A stretch of DNA of 47,900 nucleotides, taken from positions 1 to 47,900 of the IMG/VR virus record IMGVR_UViG_3300046330_000124; one strand, 5' to 3'. Each line of letters starts with the position of its first letter. Position 1 is the stretch's first letter. Source of the DNA: a virus. This document shows, piece by piece, positions 24,485 through 31,434 of this stretch. The position numbers and the translations under genes were made by a program. The notes under the pieces are model-generated. The model ran no database searches. It saw nothing but the letters and a program-made list of their open reading frames with translations, and had not been told where the DNA came from.

Positions 24485-26209
24485 TTATTCCTCTATAGGA
24501 GTCTGATCTATCTTTTTAGCGGTTGCAATATCTAATTTCGCACCTGCTAATGCTGGAATAGATTCATTCAACATTTGTTGACGTTGAGCATCCTGAGCGT
24601 TTTTCTCACGACGTGCATCGACTTCCTGTTGAGGACGATTCAATCCTGCTGGTAAATAAAGTCTATCTTCATATAAATCAGCAAGTTTATCTAAATTAGC
24701 TTTTTGGAAAATACTAGGATCCATTTGACCAACATTGGCAATCATGCCCATATAACGATCAATACTTGGTAGATCCGCAGCGCGTTGAGCCTGTGCAAAA
24801 ACTGATATAAATACAGTTTTTAATGATGATCCCGACAACTCTTCTGGTGCCGGACCAACATATGGATCTTCAAACATCGCGTAATCTGCTAAGAAGTCGA
24901 CTAAAGGATTATTTAAGGTGTGATCTAATGACTGTAAGGCTGGACCGATTACGAGCTGCTGTTCGCTTAATACAGCGTTTACTTCAGCCGCAGTACGAGT
25001 CTTAGGGTTCTGAGTTAAGAATAACATAAAGTCTTCGTAGTACATGCGTCTGACCATATTACGAAGGTCTCCGATGTCCTCATTCAATGTCGCTATCGCT
25101 GGACTCATTTGGAACAACTGCTTCGCTCCACCTTGCGCACCTTGATATGAATCAAGAGGAACATAGGCTCCAGGATTAGTATTGATATAAGACTTACGAA
25201 GTGATGCAGGACCTTGCATCGGAGGACGCAACATTAAGTCAATAGCTACGTCTTTGTTTAAAGCCTTTTTATTCAAAGACTTAATACAACCAAGTGCCAT
25301 TGTAGTTGGACCTGTCTCACCATAGGCAAAGTTATTTGACGAGTCACCACGAAAAGCAATAAATGGTTTACGAGTGCGATAATTAACTCTCAAGAATCTC
25401 TTATCGTCGTCTGTGCTAATGTCATTGTTATTACCGTAATAAACACCATATCCAGATACGTCATCATATCCCATTACTTCATAAGTTAATGAGACCCATT
25501 TTCGGTTTGATCCACCTTCAGGCATCTCGTTATCGAAGAAGCCGTTAGGTTTAATTTGCTCACATATAGTGACTTCCGCTGTATAGTTCCCAGCCTCAAA
25601 GAGACTACGTACACGATTGCTAAACGACGACCAGTCCCATTCACCGTTCTTTTTAGTTCCATAAGTTTCTACCACATTCTTAACTGTCATAGGGAACTCA
25701 CGTACTAATACGTTTGCTACACCTGTGTTGTCGTTCATTAAGTAAAAAGTACCTGGAGTTAATACATGAAAGTGAGGACCTGTCGGTAACTCATCTATAT
25801 ATAAACAAGACGTATCATAAATTCCATATAAACCATAACCACGAGATAAAGCATGATAAAGATTAGAAGATGTTCCGATAGATAAGCATCGCTCATTTAA
25901 ATTCTGCATCCACTCTTTAACTGGTTCATAACCATTTAAGTCTTTATCTGGGTGAGCAAACTTAAACCATGCACGAGTTGTAGAAGTATTACCCTCCATG
26001 AACCCTGCAACGAACGATCTATGAGCTACAACGTGAGTAAGATCTACGATATGATGATTGTCTCGCTTACCTTTTTGTCGACCCAACATATGTTTGGTAG
26101 TGTTAGGTGCGACCCAAAGACCTTTGTCGATCCAGTCCTGTTTGATTGTCTCAAATTCGTTTCTTAAAACACCACGCAGGTATTCGCAATCGCGTTTAGA
26201 ATAATCCAT
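24485..26209 (-). CDS. Portal (head-tail connector) protein
   Basis: A 574-aa protein matching the bacteriophage head-to-tail connector family of podoviruses. Features include the N-terminal helical region, a middle segment YGETGPTTMALGCIKSLNKK, the conserved MLRPPMQGPASL and AYVPLDSY, and LTQNPKTRTAAEVNAVLSEQ in the stem/clip region. Twelve copies should form the ring through which DNA is packaged. It lies two genes after the large terminase, from which the motor docks on the portal. The C-terminus is Gln-rich. The start overlaps the last base of the 99-aa gene upstream. Confidence 0.85.
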   Translation of the reverse strand: MDYSKRDCEYLRGVLRNEFETIKQDWIDKGLWVAPNTTKHMLGRQKGKRDNHHIVDLTHVVAHRSFVAGFMEGNTSTTRAWFKFAHPDKDLNGYEPVKEWMQNLNERCLSIGTSSNLYHALSRGYGLYGIYDTSCLYIDELPTGPHFHVLTPGTFYLMNDNTGVANVLVREFPMTVKNVVETYGTKKNGEWDWSSFSNRVRSLFEAGNYTAEVTICEQIKPNGFFDNEMPEGGSNRKWVSLTYEVMGYDDVSGYGVYYGNNNDISTDDDKRFLRVNYRTRKPFIAFRGDSSNNFAYGETGPTTMALGCIKSLNKKALNKDVAIDLMLRPPMQGPASLRKSYINTNPGAYVPLDSYQGAQGGAKQLFQMSPAIATLNEDIGDLRNMVRRMYYEDFMLFLTQNPKTRTAAEVNAVLSEQQLVIGPALQSLDHTLNNPLVDFLADYAMFEDPYVGPAPEELSGSSLKTVFISVFAQAQRAADLPSIDRYMGMIANVGQMDPSIFQKANLDKLADLYEDRLYLPAGLNRPQQEVDARREKNAQDAQRQQMLNESIPALAGAKLDIATAKKIDQTPIEE

Positions 26210-26508
26210 TATAATCCTAAAAACTCTGACAGCATGTCAGGTTGTTGTTTTTTACTTCCACCAAGGCTTTGCTCACGAAAAAAGATACTCGCTAAACGAG
26301 ATGAGTTTACGTCAAATCTTTCTTTTTTACGTGCTTCTTCTGTCTGAACTCTTGCTAGTTCTACAAAAGGAGCATTTGCTAATTCTTCTTTTTTCTTCTT
26401 TTCTTCTTTGGTTTCATTGCTCTCACCTGGACCACTACCTATAGCACTCTGAGAACCAAATGTTTGATCATACGCATTTTGAAAGCTATCAAAAAAACCA
26501 TTACCCAT
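26209..26508 (-). CDS. 99-aa protein between terminase and portal
   Basis: A 99-aa highly charged protein with a flexible start (SGPGESNETKEEKKKKEE at about 24-42) and a helical C-terminal half that ends PDMLSEFLGL. It ends by overlapping the portal ATG. No family recognised. In several podoviruses a small charged protein sits between terminase and portal genes and may join packaging or procapsid assembly; that role is inference. The 55 bases between it and the terminase hold only its ribosome-binding region (GAGGG before the ATG). Confidence 0.55.
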   Translation of the reverse strand: MGNGFFDSFQNAYDQTFGSQSAIGSGPGESNETKEEKKKKEELANAPFVELARVQTEEARKKERFDVNSSRLASIFFREQSLGGSKKQQPDMLSEFLGL

Positions 26509-26563
26509 AAACTTCCCTCGCTATCTTATCATTTCAAATAAGTCTAGCAGATAAGTCAAGTTT

Positions 26564-28108
26564 TTAAAAGTCTTTATATGGATCGTATTCCACTTGAGGG
26601 TGGTCTAGTTCGTAAACATCCCTTACCTCTTGTGTAGTATTCTCCGGTAGCCGATCAATTATATGCCTGCTGAACCTTAAAACAAAAGCATCTGACATAT
26701 CTGGAGAACCTCCAACACGCTTTCTAATGTCATCTTTTGGTTCGGCCTGCTTCTTTAATGTTGTTCTGTTTCTCGTGCCTTTAGTCCAGCATAACTCTTT
26801 TTTAAGTTTGTCTCGCCACTCATCTTTTGCAACGTCAATTATTCCACCAGTTGCTAACCACTTCTCCGCCTCGTAATACATCTGCGCTCGCATGTTCTGA
26901 TACTGAGAGTCTTTGAACTCAGGTGTATCATTTGGAGTAGACGCAAAACTTACCAGCTCCCAGTTGTATCTATTTTGTGCTTGAGCAAACGAGAACACCG
27001 CACTACCCTCGGCCTGATCTATCAACACATGATCCACTTTATACTCACGCTCCAACGCACACATCTTCTGATAAGTGTAGACGTGAGTTTGTCCTTCTTC
27101 TTTATTCAATTTATAATAGTCTACAAGTTTTGAATACCGTCCTTGATGGATGAAAATCGCACAGTAATCTCCCCCAGTCCAAGCTAAATCGGCAGTCATT
27201 ATACAAGGTAGAAAGCTTTGAGAACTAATGTCAAAGTCTGTCACACTCATGGCTTGTTCTACACGACTTGCTGATATAATCGAGTCTTTCGACGACTTCC
27301 GCGGTAAACCTCTTACTCGAACCCTAAAGTCATCATGGTCCTCGTTTCCGCCACACTCACGAAGTATCTCGTCAGTGAACGCTTTGGAAACGTGCGATAG
27401 AGTTCGTGTATCAATTCTTACCCCACGCCAATCAGGACTTATCATCTTCTGTTCAAACGCCGACTCTGGATCATCGGAATTGGCCATTGCAAGCCAAACC
27501 TTTATTGTATCCACATCCGTCATCGCACCATTGGCATACTTCCATACAACCGATGGAATACCTGCCGACTCCTCAAACCATAGTAATATTGCATTATTTT
27601 TATTATGAAGTCCTGATATCGCAGCTGGATTATTCTCATCCCAGGTAAATTGATCCGTTCTCCAATTCTCCCTCAACCTCTCATCTCGACTTTTGATCGA
27701 CTCTCCAAGCTTCTCAAACGTCTCGTTAAAGTACCGAGCACGGTTACACCACACGTCCAACTCCGGCCATACTATCGACTTCAACTGACTATGTGTATTG
27801 GCTGTCACTCGTGCTCGCAGCTTTTGAGAATACATGAGCATTATATTTGTCATTGAACCAAAGGCTGTCTTGGCTGATCCATTCCCACTCGACAACGCTA
27901 ACTTATAAGGTATGTCTCTAGTTGCTGGGTCTTTGAAGTGTTTCGACATTAGTCGCCACTCTTGCAGCTGCCAGTCATAAGGAGCAGCGTTCTCAAGGTC
28001 CGTCCCCTCTTCACCAAAAGGAAATATAATGTACACCAGTTTCTCATAGTCGTATCTGTACTTCTCTATCAACTGACCAAACGCTTTGAAGTCTTCCATT
28101 TTACTCAT
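26564..28108 (-). CDS. Terminase large subunit
   Basis: A 514-aa packaging ATPase-nuclease. Walker A-like SSGNGSAKT spans residues 73-81, and ILLWFEES (about 174-181) is the Walker B with catalytic Glu. The RNase H-like nuclease domain shows MTADLAWTGGD (Asp307), VLIDQ (Asp364) and GSPDMSDAF (Asp470/Asp473). The ATG at 28108 is chosen because it overlaps the sigma-factor TGA (ATGA) and has GGAG eight bases upstream; an earlier start inside the sigma gene would be required otherwise. It acts with the small subunit encoded two genes upstream. The packaging mode (direct terminal repeats, cos or headful) cannot be told by eye. Confidence 0.9.
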   Translation of the reverse strand: MSKMEDFKAFGQLIEKYRYDYEKLVYIIFPFGEEGTDLENAAPYDWQLQEWRLMSKHFKDPATRDIPYKLALSSGNGSAKTAFGSMTNIMLMYSQKLRARVTANTHSQLKSIVWPELDVWCNRARYFNETFEKLGESIKSRDERLRENWRTDQFTWDENNPAAISGLHNKNNAILLWFEESAGIPSVVWKYANGAMTDVDTIKVWLAMANSDDPESAFEQKMISPDWRGVRIDTRTLSHVSKAFTDEILRECGGNEDHDDFRVRVRGLPRKSSKDSIISASRVEQAMSVTDFDISSQSFLPCIMTADLAWTGGDYCAIFIHQGRYSKLVDYYKLNKEEGQTHVYTYQKMCALEREYKVDHVLIDQAEGSAVFSFAQAQNRYNWELVSFASTPNDTPEFKDSQYQNMRAQMYYEAEKWLATGGIIDVAKDEWRDKLKKELCWTKGTRNRTTLKKQAEPKDDIRKRVGGSPDMSDAFVLRFSRHIIDRLPENTTQEVRDVYELDHPQVEYDPYKDF

Positions 28109-28578
28109 TTTAAATACTCCAATAACTCTGCACTCACCTTCAACCACCCATGTCTATAGTTGGCTTTAGTCGTGTCATAATTCCATCCATACATCCGACT
28201 CACCTCAACTAAAGGTACACCCTCAACGAGCCGCATCCACACCACTCGTAGTTGCTTCCCCTCTAACCGCTTGGTTAGTATGTCCTCGATGTCACGCATG
28301 TCGAAGTGTCCCATCACTCTTGGGTCATACACTCCGTCGGTCTCCATCGCATCACGCTTGTCGCGTCGTAATGCGTTCTTAGCCATGTTGTGAGCAATGA
28401 TATAGAACCAACCCTTTAGTCGACTCTCATCACCTAACTGCGAAGCTCTCTCGGCCATCCTCACCACCGCATCCGCTACGACATCACGACACCAATGCTT
28501 GTCACGACCATATCGACTGAGCGATCTCTCAATCACACCTCTATGTAAAGCTATCTCACTCCACTGTGCCTCAGTCAT
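28105..28578 (-). CDS. Phage ECF-type RNA polymerase sigma factor
   Basis: A 157-aa protein with the two conserved parts of extracytoplasmic-function sigma factors. Region 2 is at about 29-72 (ADAVVRMAERA, then SRLKGWFYIIAHNMAKNALRR), and region 4 is at about 105-155 (LEGKQLRVVWMRLVEGVPLV, then a turn and SRMYGWNYDTTKANYRHGW). It lies between the two terminase genes with overlaps at both ends (8 and 4 bases). It should direct host RNA polymerase to phage promoters, probably late ones, replacing the missing single-subunit polymerase. The promoter motif is unknown. It could instead act as an inhibitor of host sigma; the intact region 2 and 4 favour a working factor. Confidence 0.85.
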   Translation of the reverse strand: MTEAQWSEIALHRGVIERSLSRYGRDKHWCRDVVADAVVRMAERASQLGDESRLKGWFYIIAHNMAKNALRRDKRDAMETDGVYDPRVMGHFDMRDIEDILTKRLEGKQLRVVWMRLVEGVPLVEVSRMYGWNYDTTKANYRHGWLKVSAELLEYLK

Positions 28579-29242
28579 CTACCTCTACCTTACTTGCCTC
28601 TATAGCAAAGCTATTTTTAATAGGGTCATCGGACAAACGTAGTGTATCTGTTACATCACGACCCAACGCACGCTCCTCCGCCTTAGCCAGCAGTACCGCA
28701 GCCAAGTTCCCACCGATCTCGTGTTTGATAGTGGTCTCGTCTTTAAAGACTCCGTCATATTTCCCGATCATCTCTAGACCACGAAGTTTGTCGTAGAACT
28801 CGATTGTTTTAATGTAACCTGTGTGTACGTCCATACCATTGATGTCCTTCTCCCACACCTCGCGCACGACCATCTTTTTAATAGCACGACGAGTAGAGGC
28901 TGGAATGTCATCAATAGCTTTTACGGTTCCGTCTTTATGGAAGACATCTATCGGGTCATACTGAGCTATCTCATTTGTTCGCTCTAAGATCTCGCTTGCA
29001 TCGAAGTTAGCTTTACGACCGGATATAAGGTTTATCTGTTTGATACACTCCTGTACGTCAGGTTTATTTAGTATTGTTACACCTTGAGTGGGTTTAAGGC
29101 CAACAAGCTTTGCTGCTTCACCTGCGTGTCGACACTGAAGGTAGACGTTGATGAAGCCAACAATTAATGGATCCATAGAGTGTTGCGGTTCCAAGTATTG
29201 ATAGATCAGGGAGTCGATTGTAGGTTGTACAGCTTTATTCAT
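28571..29242 (-). CDS. Terminase small subunit
   Basis: A 223-aa protein with an N-terminal helix-turn-helix region (FINVYLQCRHAGEAAKLVGL, then a following PDVQECI segment, about 30-68) that should bind the packaging site. The blocks YDPIDVFHKDGTVKAIDDIP (about 94-113) and the later IEFYDKLRGLEMIGKY are typical of the Terminase_2 family of podovirus small subunits. It is the first gene of the leftward block, next to the control region. No strong sigma70 promoter is visible directly upstream on its strand. Confidence 0.85.
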   Translation of the reverse strand: MNKAVQPTIDSLIYQYLEPQHSMDPLIVGFINVYLQCRHAGEAAKLVGLKPTQGVTILNKPDVQECIKQINLISGRKANFDASEILERTNEIAQYDPIDVFHKDGTVKAIDDIPASTRRAIKKMVVREVWEKDINGMDVHTGYIKTIEFYDKLRGLEMIGKYDGVFKDETTIKHEIGGNLAAVLLAKAEERALGRDVTDTLRLSDDPIKNSFAIEASKVEVDD

Positions 29243-29720
29243 ATTATTTAATTGTTTGTCGAAGTGGGGGATAGTGTCAAGAGTGTTACAGTGTTTAGGT
29301 TAATAAAATCTAGAGTTTTTACATGTTAAACATTGTAACGTCTGGAAAAGATTGGAAAAATATATCAAAATTTTTTACAGGAAAAAGATTAGGAAAAATT
29401 ACGAAAAATATTGGAGGCCTCCCCACACACCACCGCACAAACTTTATTTTTTGATGCCACCCTAACGATTCTTTTCATCCTCAAACATTTTTCATCACAA
29501 TGTAACACTCGCACCACGTTGTGCATATCTTACAATTCATCATGTAAATCATTCAGTCTTTAAAGTTTTATAACAATTGCACGTGGCATACGACTTGGCA
29601 CACACAATGCAATGTATATCAATACGTTCGATATGACACATTATGCTTAAATATACGACAGCGTAATAGGCTCACCATTGAACGATCGACAACGGACGCA
29701 ACATAAGACAAGGGGATAAA
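29243..29720. promoter_or_regulatory. Divergent control region, left part
   Basis: 478 bases without a convincing gene between the small terminase and the 29721 reading frame. The area is AT-rich with A-runs (29343-29410) and a GGAGGCCTCC palindrome at 29413-29422. It contains scattered relatives of the AAACAWTGTTT motif (AAACATTGTAAC at 29328, ACAATGTAAC at 29497). The same ten bases TGTAACACTC occur rightward at 29501-29510 and leftward at 29290-29281. A TTGACA box lies on the leftward strand near 29270-29280, but no good -10 follows at normal spacing. Likely holds the late promoter and perhaps part of an origin. Confidence 0.5.
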
Positions 29721-29963
29721 TTGAAACATAACCAACAAGACATTAAAGGCAATGAACAAGACATAACGAACGTAAAACTGATCAATGACATTGTGATAAT
29801 GATCCAAAAGATGGAAAATAGTAAACATTGTAACAGTGACCTTAAACATTGTTTATATTTTAAAGACGTACTTAAACAATGTTTACTTGAACGAGACGAA
29901 ACAATGTTTAATATTAGGTTGAAAGCCTTAAACAATGTAATATCTAAACAATGTTTATTGTAA
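29721..29963 (+). CDS. 80-aa reading frame lying within the operator-like repeats
   Basis: An 80-aa frame with TTG start, preceded by AAGGGG six bases upstream. The first 45 residues are ordinary (IKGNEQDITNVKLINDIVIM), but from there the protein is made of repeated KHC or KQC units (SKHCNS, LKHCLY, LKQCLL, SKQCLL) because the AAACAWTGTTT elements run through it. It may be a real early peptide, or a chance frame in a DNA element. The opposite strand holds two hydrophobic frames (29619-29935) that look like mirrors of this sequence. I cannot decide between coding and non-coding. Confidence 0.3.
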   Translation: MKHNQQDIKGNEQDITNVKLINDIVIMIQKMENSKHCNSDLKHCLYFKDVLKQCLLERDETMFNIRLKALNNVISKQCLL

Positions 29964-30055
29964 GTGTTACAATGTAATATCTAAACAATGTTTCACATTA
30001 ACGCGACGAGTCTGCATAAATATGCAAACATTGTTTAAAAAATAAACATTGTCAC
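29823..30055. repeat. Array of AAACAWTGTTT near-palindromes (operator or iteron array)
   Basis: About ten copies of an 11-bp motif that is a palindrome apart from its central base. Copies begin at 29823, 29844, 29874, 29899, 29930, 29946, 29968 (variant TTACAATGTAA), 29983, 30026 and 30044, separated by 15-43 bases. Some copies have one half changed to TGTAA. Such a cluster can be an array of operators for a dimeric DNA-binding protein, or iterons of a replication origin. It lies directly upstream of the rightward promoter and between the two transcription blocks. The 36988-37191 HTH protein is a possible binder, by inference only. Confidence 0.7.
29932..29993. repeat. 25-bp perfect direct repeat
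   Basis: The same 25 bases occur at 29932-29956 and 29969-29993, 37 bases from start to start, with 12 bases between. Each copy joins one ACAATGTAA half-changed motif to one complete AAACAATGTTT motif through the linker TATCT. The second copy begins just after the stop codon of the 29721 frame. The exact identity over the linker shows that the unit is longer than the 11-bp motif. Confidence 0.85.
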
Positions 30056-30075
30056 ACCAAGTCATGACAAAAAAC

Positions 30076-30104
30076 TTGATTTTTTCAAGAAGTCATGCTA
30101 AAAT
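30076..30104 (+). promoter_or_regulatory. Sigma70-type early promoter
   Basis: TTGATT at 30076-30081, a 17-base spacer and TAAAAT at 30099-30104 form a good host-type promoter pointing to the early genes. Transcription would begin near 30111, within the inverted repeat TTATTGTT-T-AACAATAA (30109-30125). The -35 box is inside a small hairpin CTTGA/TCAAG, and the GTCATGAC palindrome at 30061-30068 lies just upstream. The repeat array upstream could control it. Confidence 0.65.
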
Positions 30105-30108
30105 TAAA

Positions 30109-30125
30109 TTATTGTTTAACAATAA
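30109..30125. promoter_or_regulatory. Inverted repeat at the predicted early transcription start
   Basis: TTATTGTT-T-AACAATAA is a palindrome of 8-bp arms around one central base. It covers the expected +1 of the promoter at 30076-30104, the classical place of an operator that blocks initiation. Its AACAAT arm resembles the half-site of the upstream AAACAAT motif, so the same protein may bind. Confidence 0.55.
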
Positions 30126-30194
30126 TGGGTAAAAGGTTATACCTTTGGAGGAGCTTCTCTGAAGCGAAGCCTCCTCAGATAACTTTCCCATTAT
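30122..30194 (+). ncRNA. Structured 5' leader or small RNA element
   Basis: A 73-nt segment closed by a perfect 8-bp stem ATAATGGG (30122-30129) / CCCATTAT (30187-30194). Inside are AAAGGT-TAT-ACCTTT (30132-30146) and GAGGAG (30148-30153) / CTCCTC (30171-30176), which encloses a further GCTTC-TCT-GAAGC hairpin (30153-30165). The strand 30131-30140 can alternatively pair with ATAACTTT (30179-30186), so two folds compete. It is not a tRNA (no T-loop sequence). No U-run follows, so it is not a plain terminator. It would be at the very 5' end of the early transcript. Leader control, RNA stability or an independent RNA are possible. Confidence 0.55.
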
Positions 30195-30326
30195 AAAAAC
30201 GAATACTTTTTAATTTTAGACCTCTAAATGTGAGCTTTAAAACCAATATAGTAGATATGAGATCAAAATCGCTATGCAATGTAATAACTCGCTATTATTA
30301 CACTAACAATAAGAAAAGGGACAATC
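30195..30326 (+). promoter_or_regulatory. Early leader region before first gene
   Basis: The 132 bases between the structured element and the first early gene are AT-rich and hold no gene. A TGCAATGTAATAAC element near 30275 recalls the half-changed repeat motif. The ribosome site AAAAGGG is seven bases before the ATG at 30327. No second clear promoter was found. Confidence 0.4.
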
Positions 30327-30617
30327 ATGAAACAATCCGTAAACAAGTGGACATTCCACGACGCTTTCAAAGGTATTCAATACGAGCGTAATTTCTCATA
30401 TCAAGGATTAAATGTATTATTCGACTATTTAGAATCATACGAACAAGACACCGACACTGAGATAGAGTTAGACGTCACATCACTGTGCTGTGACTATACA
30501 GAGGCTGAAATAGCTACTGTATTGGCTGATTATGGTTATTCAGATATTGACGAGTTGAGAGACAATACGACAGTGATTGAGGTCGATGACGAGACTGTAA
30601 TATATGGAGCGCATTGA
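30327..30617 (+). CDS. First early protein, unknown function
   Basis: A 96-aa acidic protein, the first gene of the rightward block. The start is supported by AAAAGGG upstream. It has a helix-rich N-terminus (WTFHDAFKGIQYERNFSYQG), a pair of adjacent Cys (LCCDY, about 51-55) and a very acidic C-terminus (VIEVDDETVIYGAH). Acidic small early proteins often bind host proteins such as RNA polymerase or nucleases, but nothing in the sequence shows the target. It is followed by the next gene with a two-base gap to ATG. Confidence 0.7.
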   Translation: MKQSVNKWTFHDAFKGIQYERNFSYQGLNVLFDYLESYEQDTDTEIELDVTSLCCDYTEAEIATVLADYGYSDIDELRDNTTVIEVDDETVIYGAH

Positions 30618-30619
30618 TT

Positions 30620-30988
30620 ATGAAAATATCAATTACATGGGAAGTTGAGGACATTAAGGTCGATCATCCTGAGTTGACCATAGATCAATGCTGTATAGTT
30701 TTAGACTATTTAAAAGTGAATCATGAAGCTAGTGTTGGTATAAATTGGGATGTGATCAAGCAAGCAGTTTTAGATTTAAAAGACTATGGTCGTAATTTTA
30801 ATATTGCAAAATATAGATATTCTGAATTAAGTCCAGAAGCTAAAGCTATGGCTCGTCAGGACTATTGGATGGGTGCAAATGATTACACACGAGCAAAATA
30901 TACAATCGAGGAGTGTGGTGAGTTTTGTGAAGATACAGAGGATGATACATTTTACAATATTGAAGGTGAGGTCATATCAAACGATTGA
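30620..30988 (+). CDS. Early protein, unknown function
   Basis: A 122-aa acidic protein. The ATG at 30620 is preferred to the in-frame TTG two codons before it, which overlaps the preceding stop. The N-terminal half looks like an alpha/beta fold (ISITWEVEDIKVDHPELTID, then QCCIVLDYL); the C-terminus is acidic with Cys residues (CGEFCEDTEDDTFYNIEGE). The CC pair is shared with the gene before it (LCCDY), a small hint that the two are related or co-operate. No family recognised. Confidence 0.65.
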   Translation: MKISITWEVEDIKVDHPELTIDQCCIVLDYLKVNHEASVGINWDVIKQAVLDLKDYGRNFNIAKYRYSELSPEAKAMARQDYWMGANDYTRAKYTIEECGEFCEDTEDDTFYNIEGEVISND

Positions 30989-31063
30989 CATATATAAGTA
31001 GTAGGCTTTATACCGTATAGCGTATAAGGTAATTGTGCTTTATTCAAACAAAAGGATAAAACA

Positions 31064-31333
31064 ATGGAATCAATTTATAAGAAATATTACAAAAAAGGCA
31101 CTGAGTATATATTCACAGATGCAGAGATATCGGATGCGGTTATTAAAAAGCAGCAATCTGCAATTATTGACTTATTGGTTAAGAAAAAAGAAGTTGAAAG
31201 CCTACAAGCACAGATCGGTAATGTATTAGAGTACTGTGAAGTGAATAACATTCAATTGGAAAACGAAGAATATAGAGCAGTGGCAGTTAGTTATTTCAAA
31301 GGTAAGTTTTGGCAAATATACAACAGAGTTTAA
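31064..31333 (+). CDS. Early helical protein, unknown function
   Basis: An 89-aa charged helical protein (ISDAVIKKQQSAIIDLLVKK, then EVESLQAQI) ending in a beta-type segment YRAVAVSYFKGKFWQIYNRV. AAAGGATAAAACA provides the ribosome site. The 75 bases before it contain an imperfect inverted repeat (ACCGTATA/TATAAGGT near 31010-31030), perhaps regulatory. A strong hairpin with a T-run follows 17 bases after its stop, so this gene may end the first early unit. Function unknown. Confidence 0.65.
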   Translation: MESIYKKYYKKGTEYIFTDAEISDAVIKKQQSAIIDLLVKKKEVESLQAQIGNVLEYCEVNNIQLENEEYRAVAVSYFKGKFWQIYNRV

Positions 31334-31349
31334 CGCACAATATCACAAA

Positions 31350-31385
31350 TTGACGTAGTGTTAGCTACGTCATATTTTATTTTTA
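31350..31385 (+). terminator. Perfect hairpin with T-run, also readable as a promoter
   Basis: TGACGTAG (31351-31358) and CTACGTCA (31365-31372) form a perfect 8-bp stem with a six-base loop, followed by TATTTTATTTTTAT, a classical rho-independent terminator. The same bases also read as TTGACG (31350-31355), a 17-base spacer and TATTTT (31373-31378), a fair sigma70 promoter with a palindromic spacer. The next gene begins at 31435, so either or both functions are possible. Confidence 0.7.
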
Positions 31386-31434
31386 TAAACAACACTCGAG
31401 AGTCGCTCCTCGGGTATTCACAAAGGGACAGACA

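Noticed and set aside
29619-29935. Two hydrophobic leftward frames in the control region
   Set aside because: They are the mirror of the repeat-bearing 29721-29963 segment, overlap each other, and lack good ribosome sites; their hydrophobicity follows from the AT-rich repeats.
30122-30194. Possible tRNA (73 nt, closing stem of 7-8 bp)
   Set aside because: There is no T-loop GTTCRA sequence, no proper anticodon arm and no D-loop GG, so it does not fit a tRNA.
29243-30326. CRISPR array
   Set aside because: Repeats are 11-25 bp palindromic motifs with unequal short spacing and no uniform spacers or cas genes.
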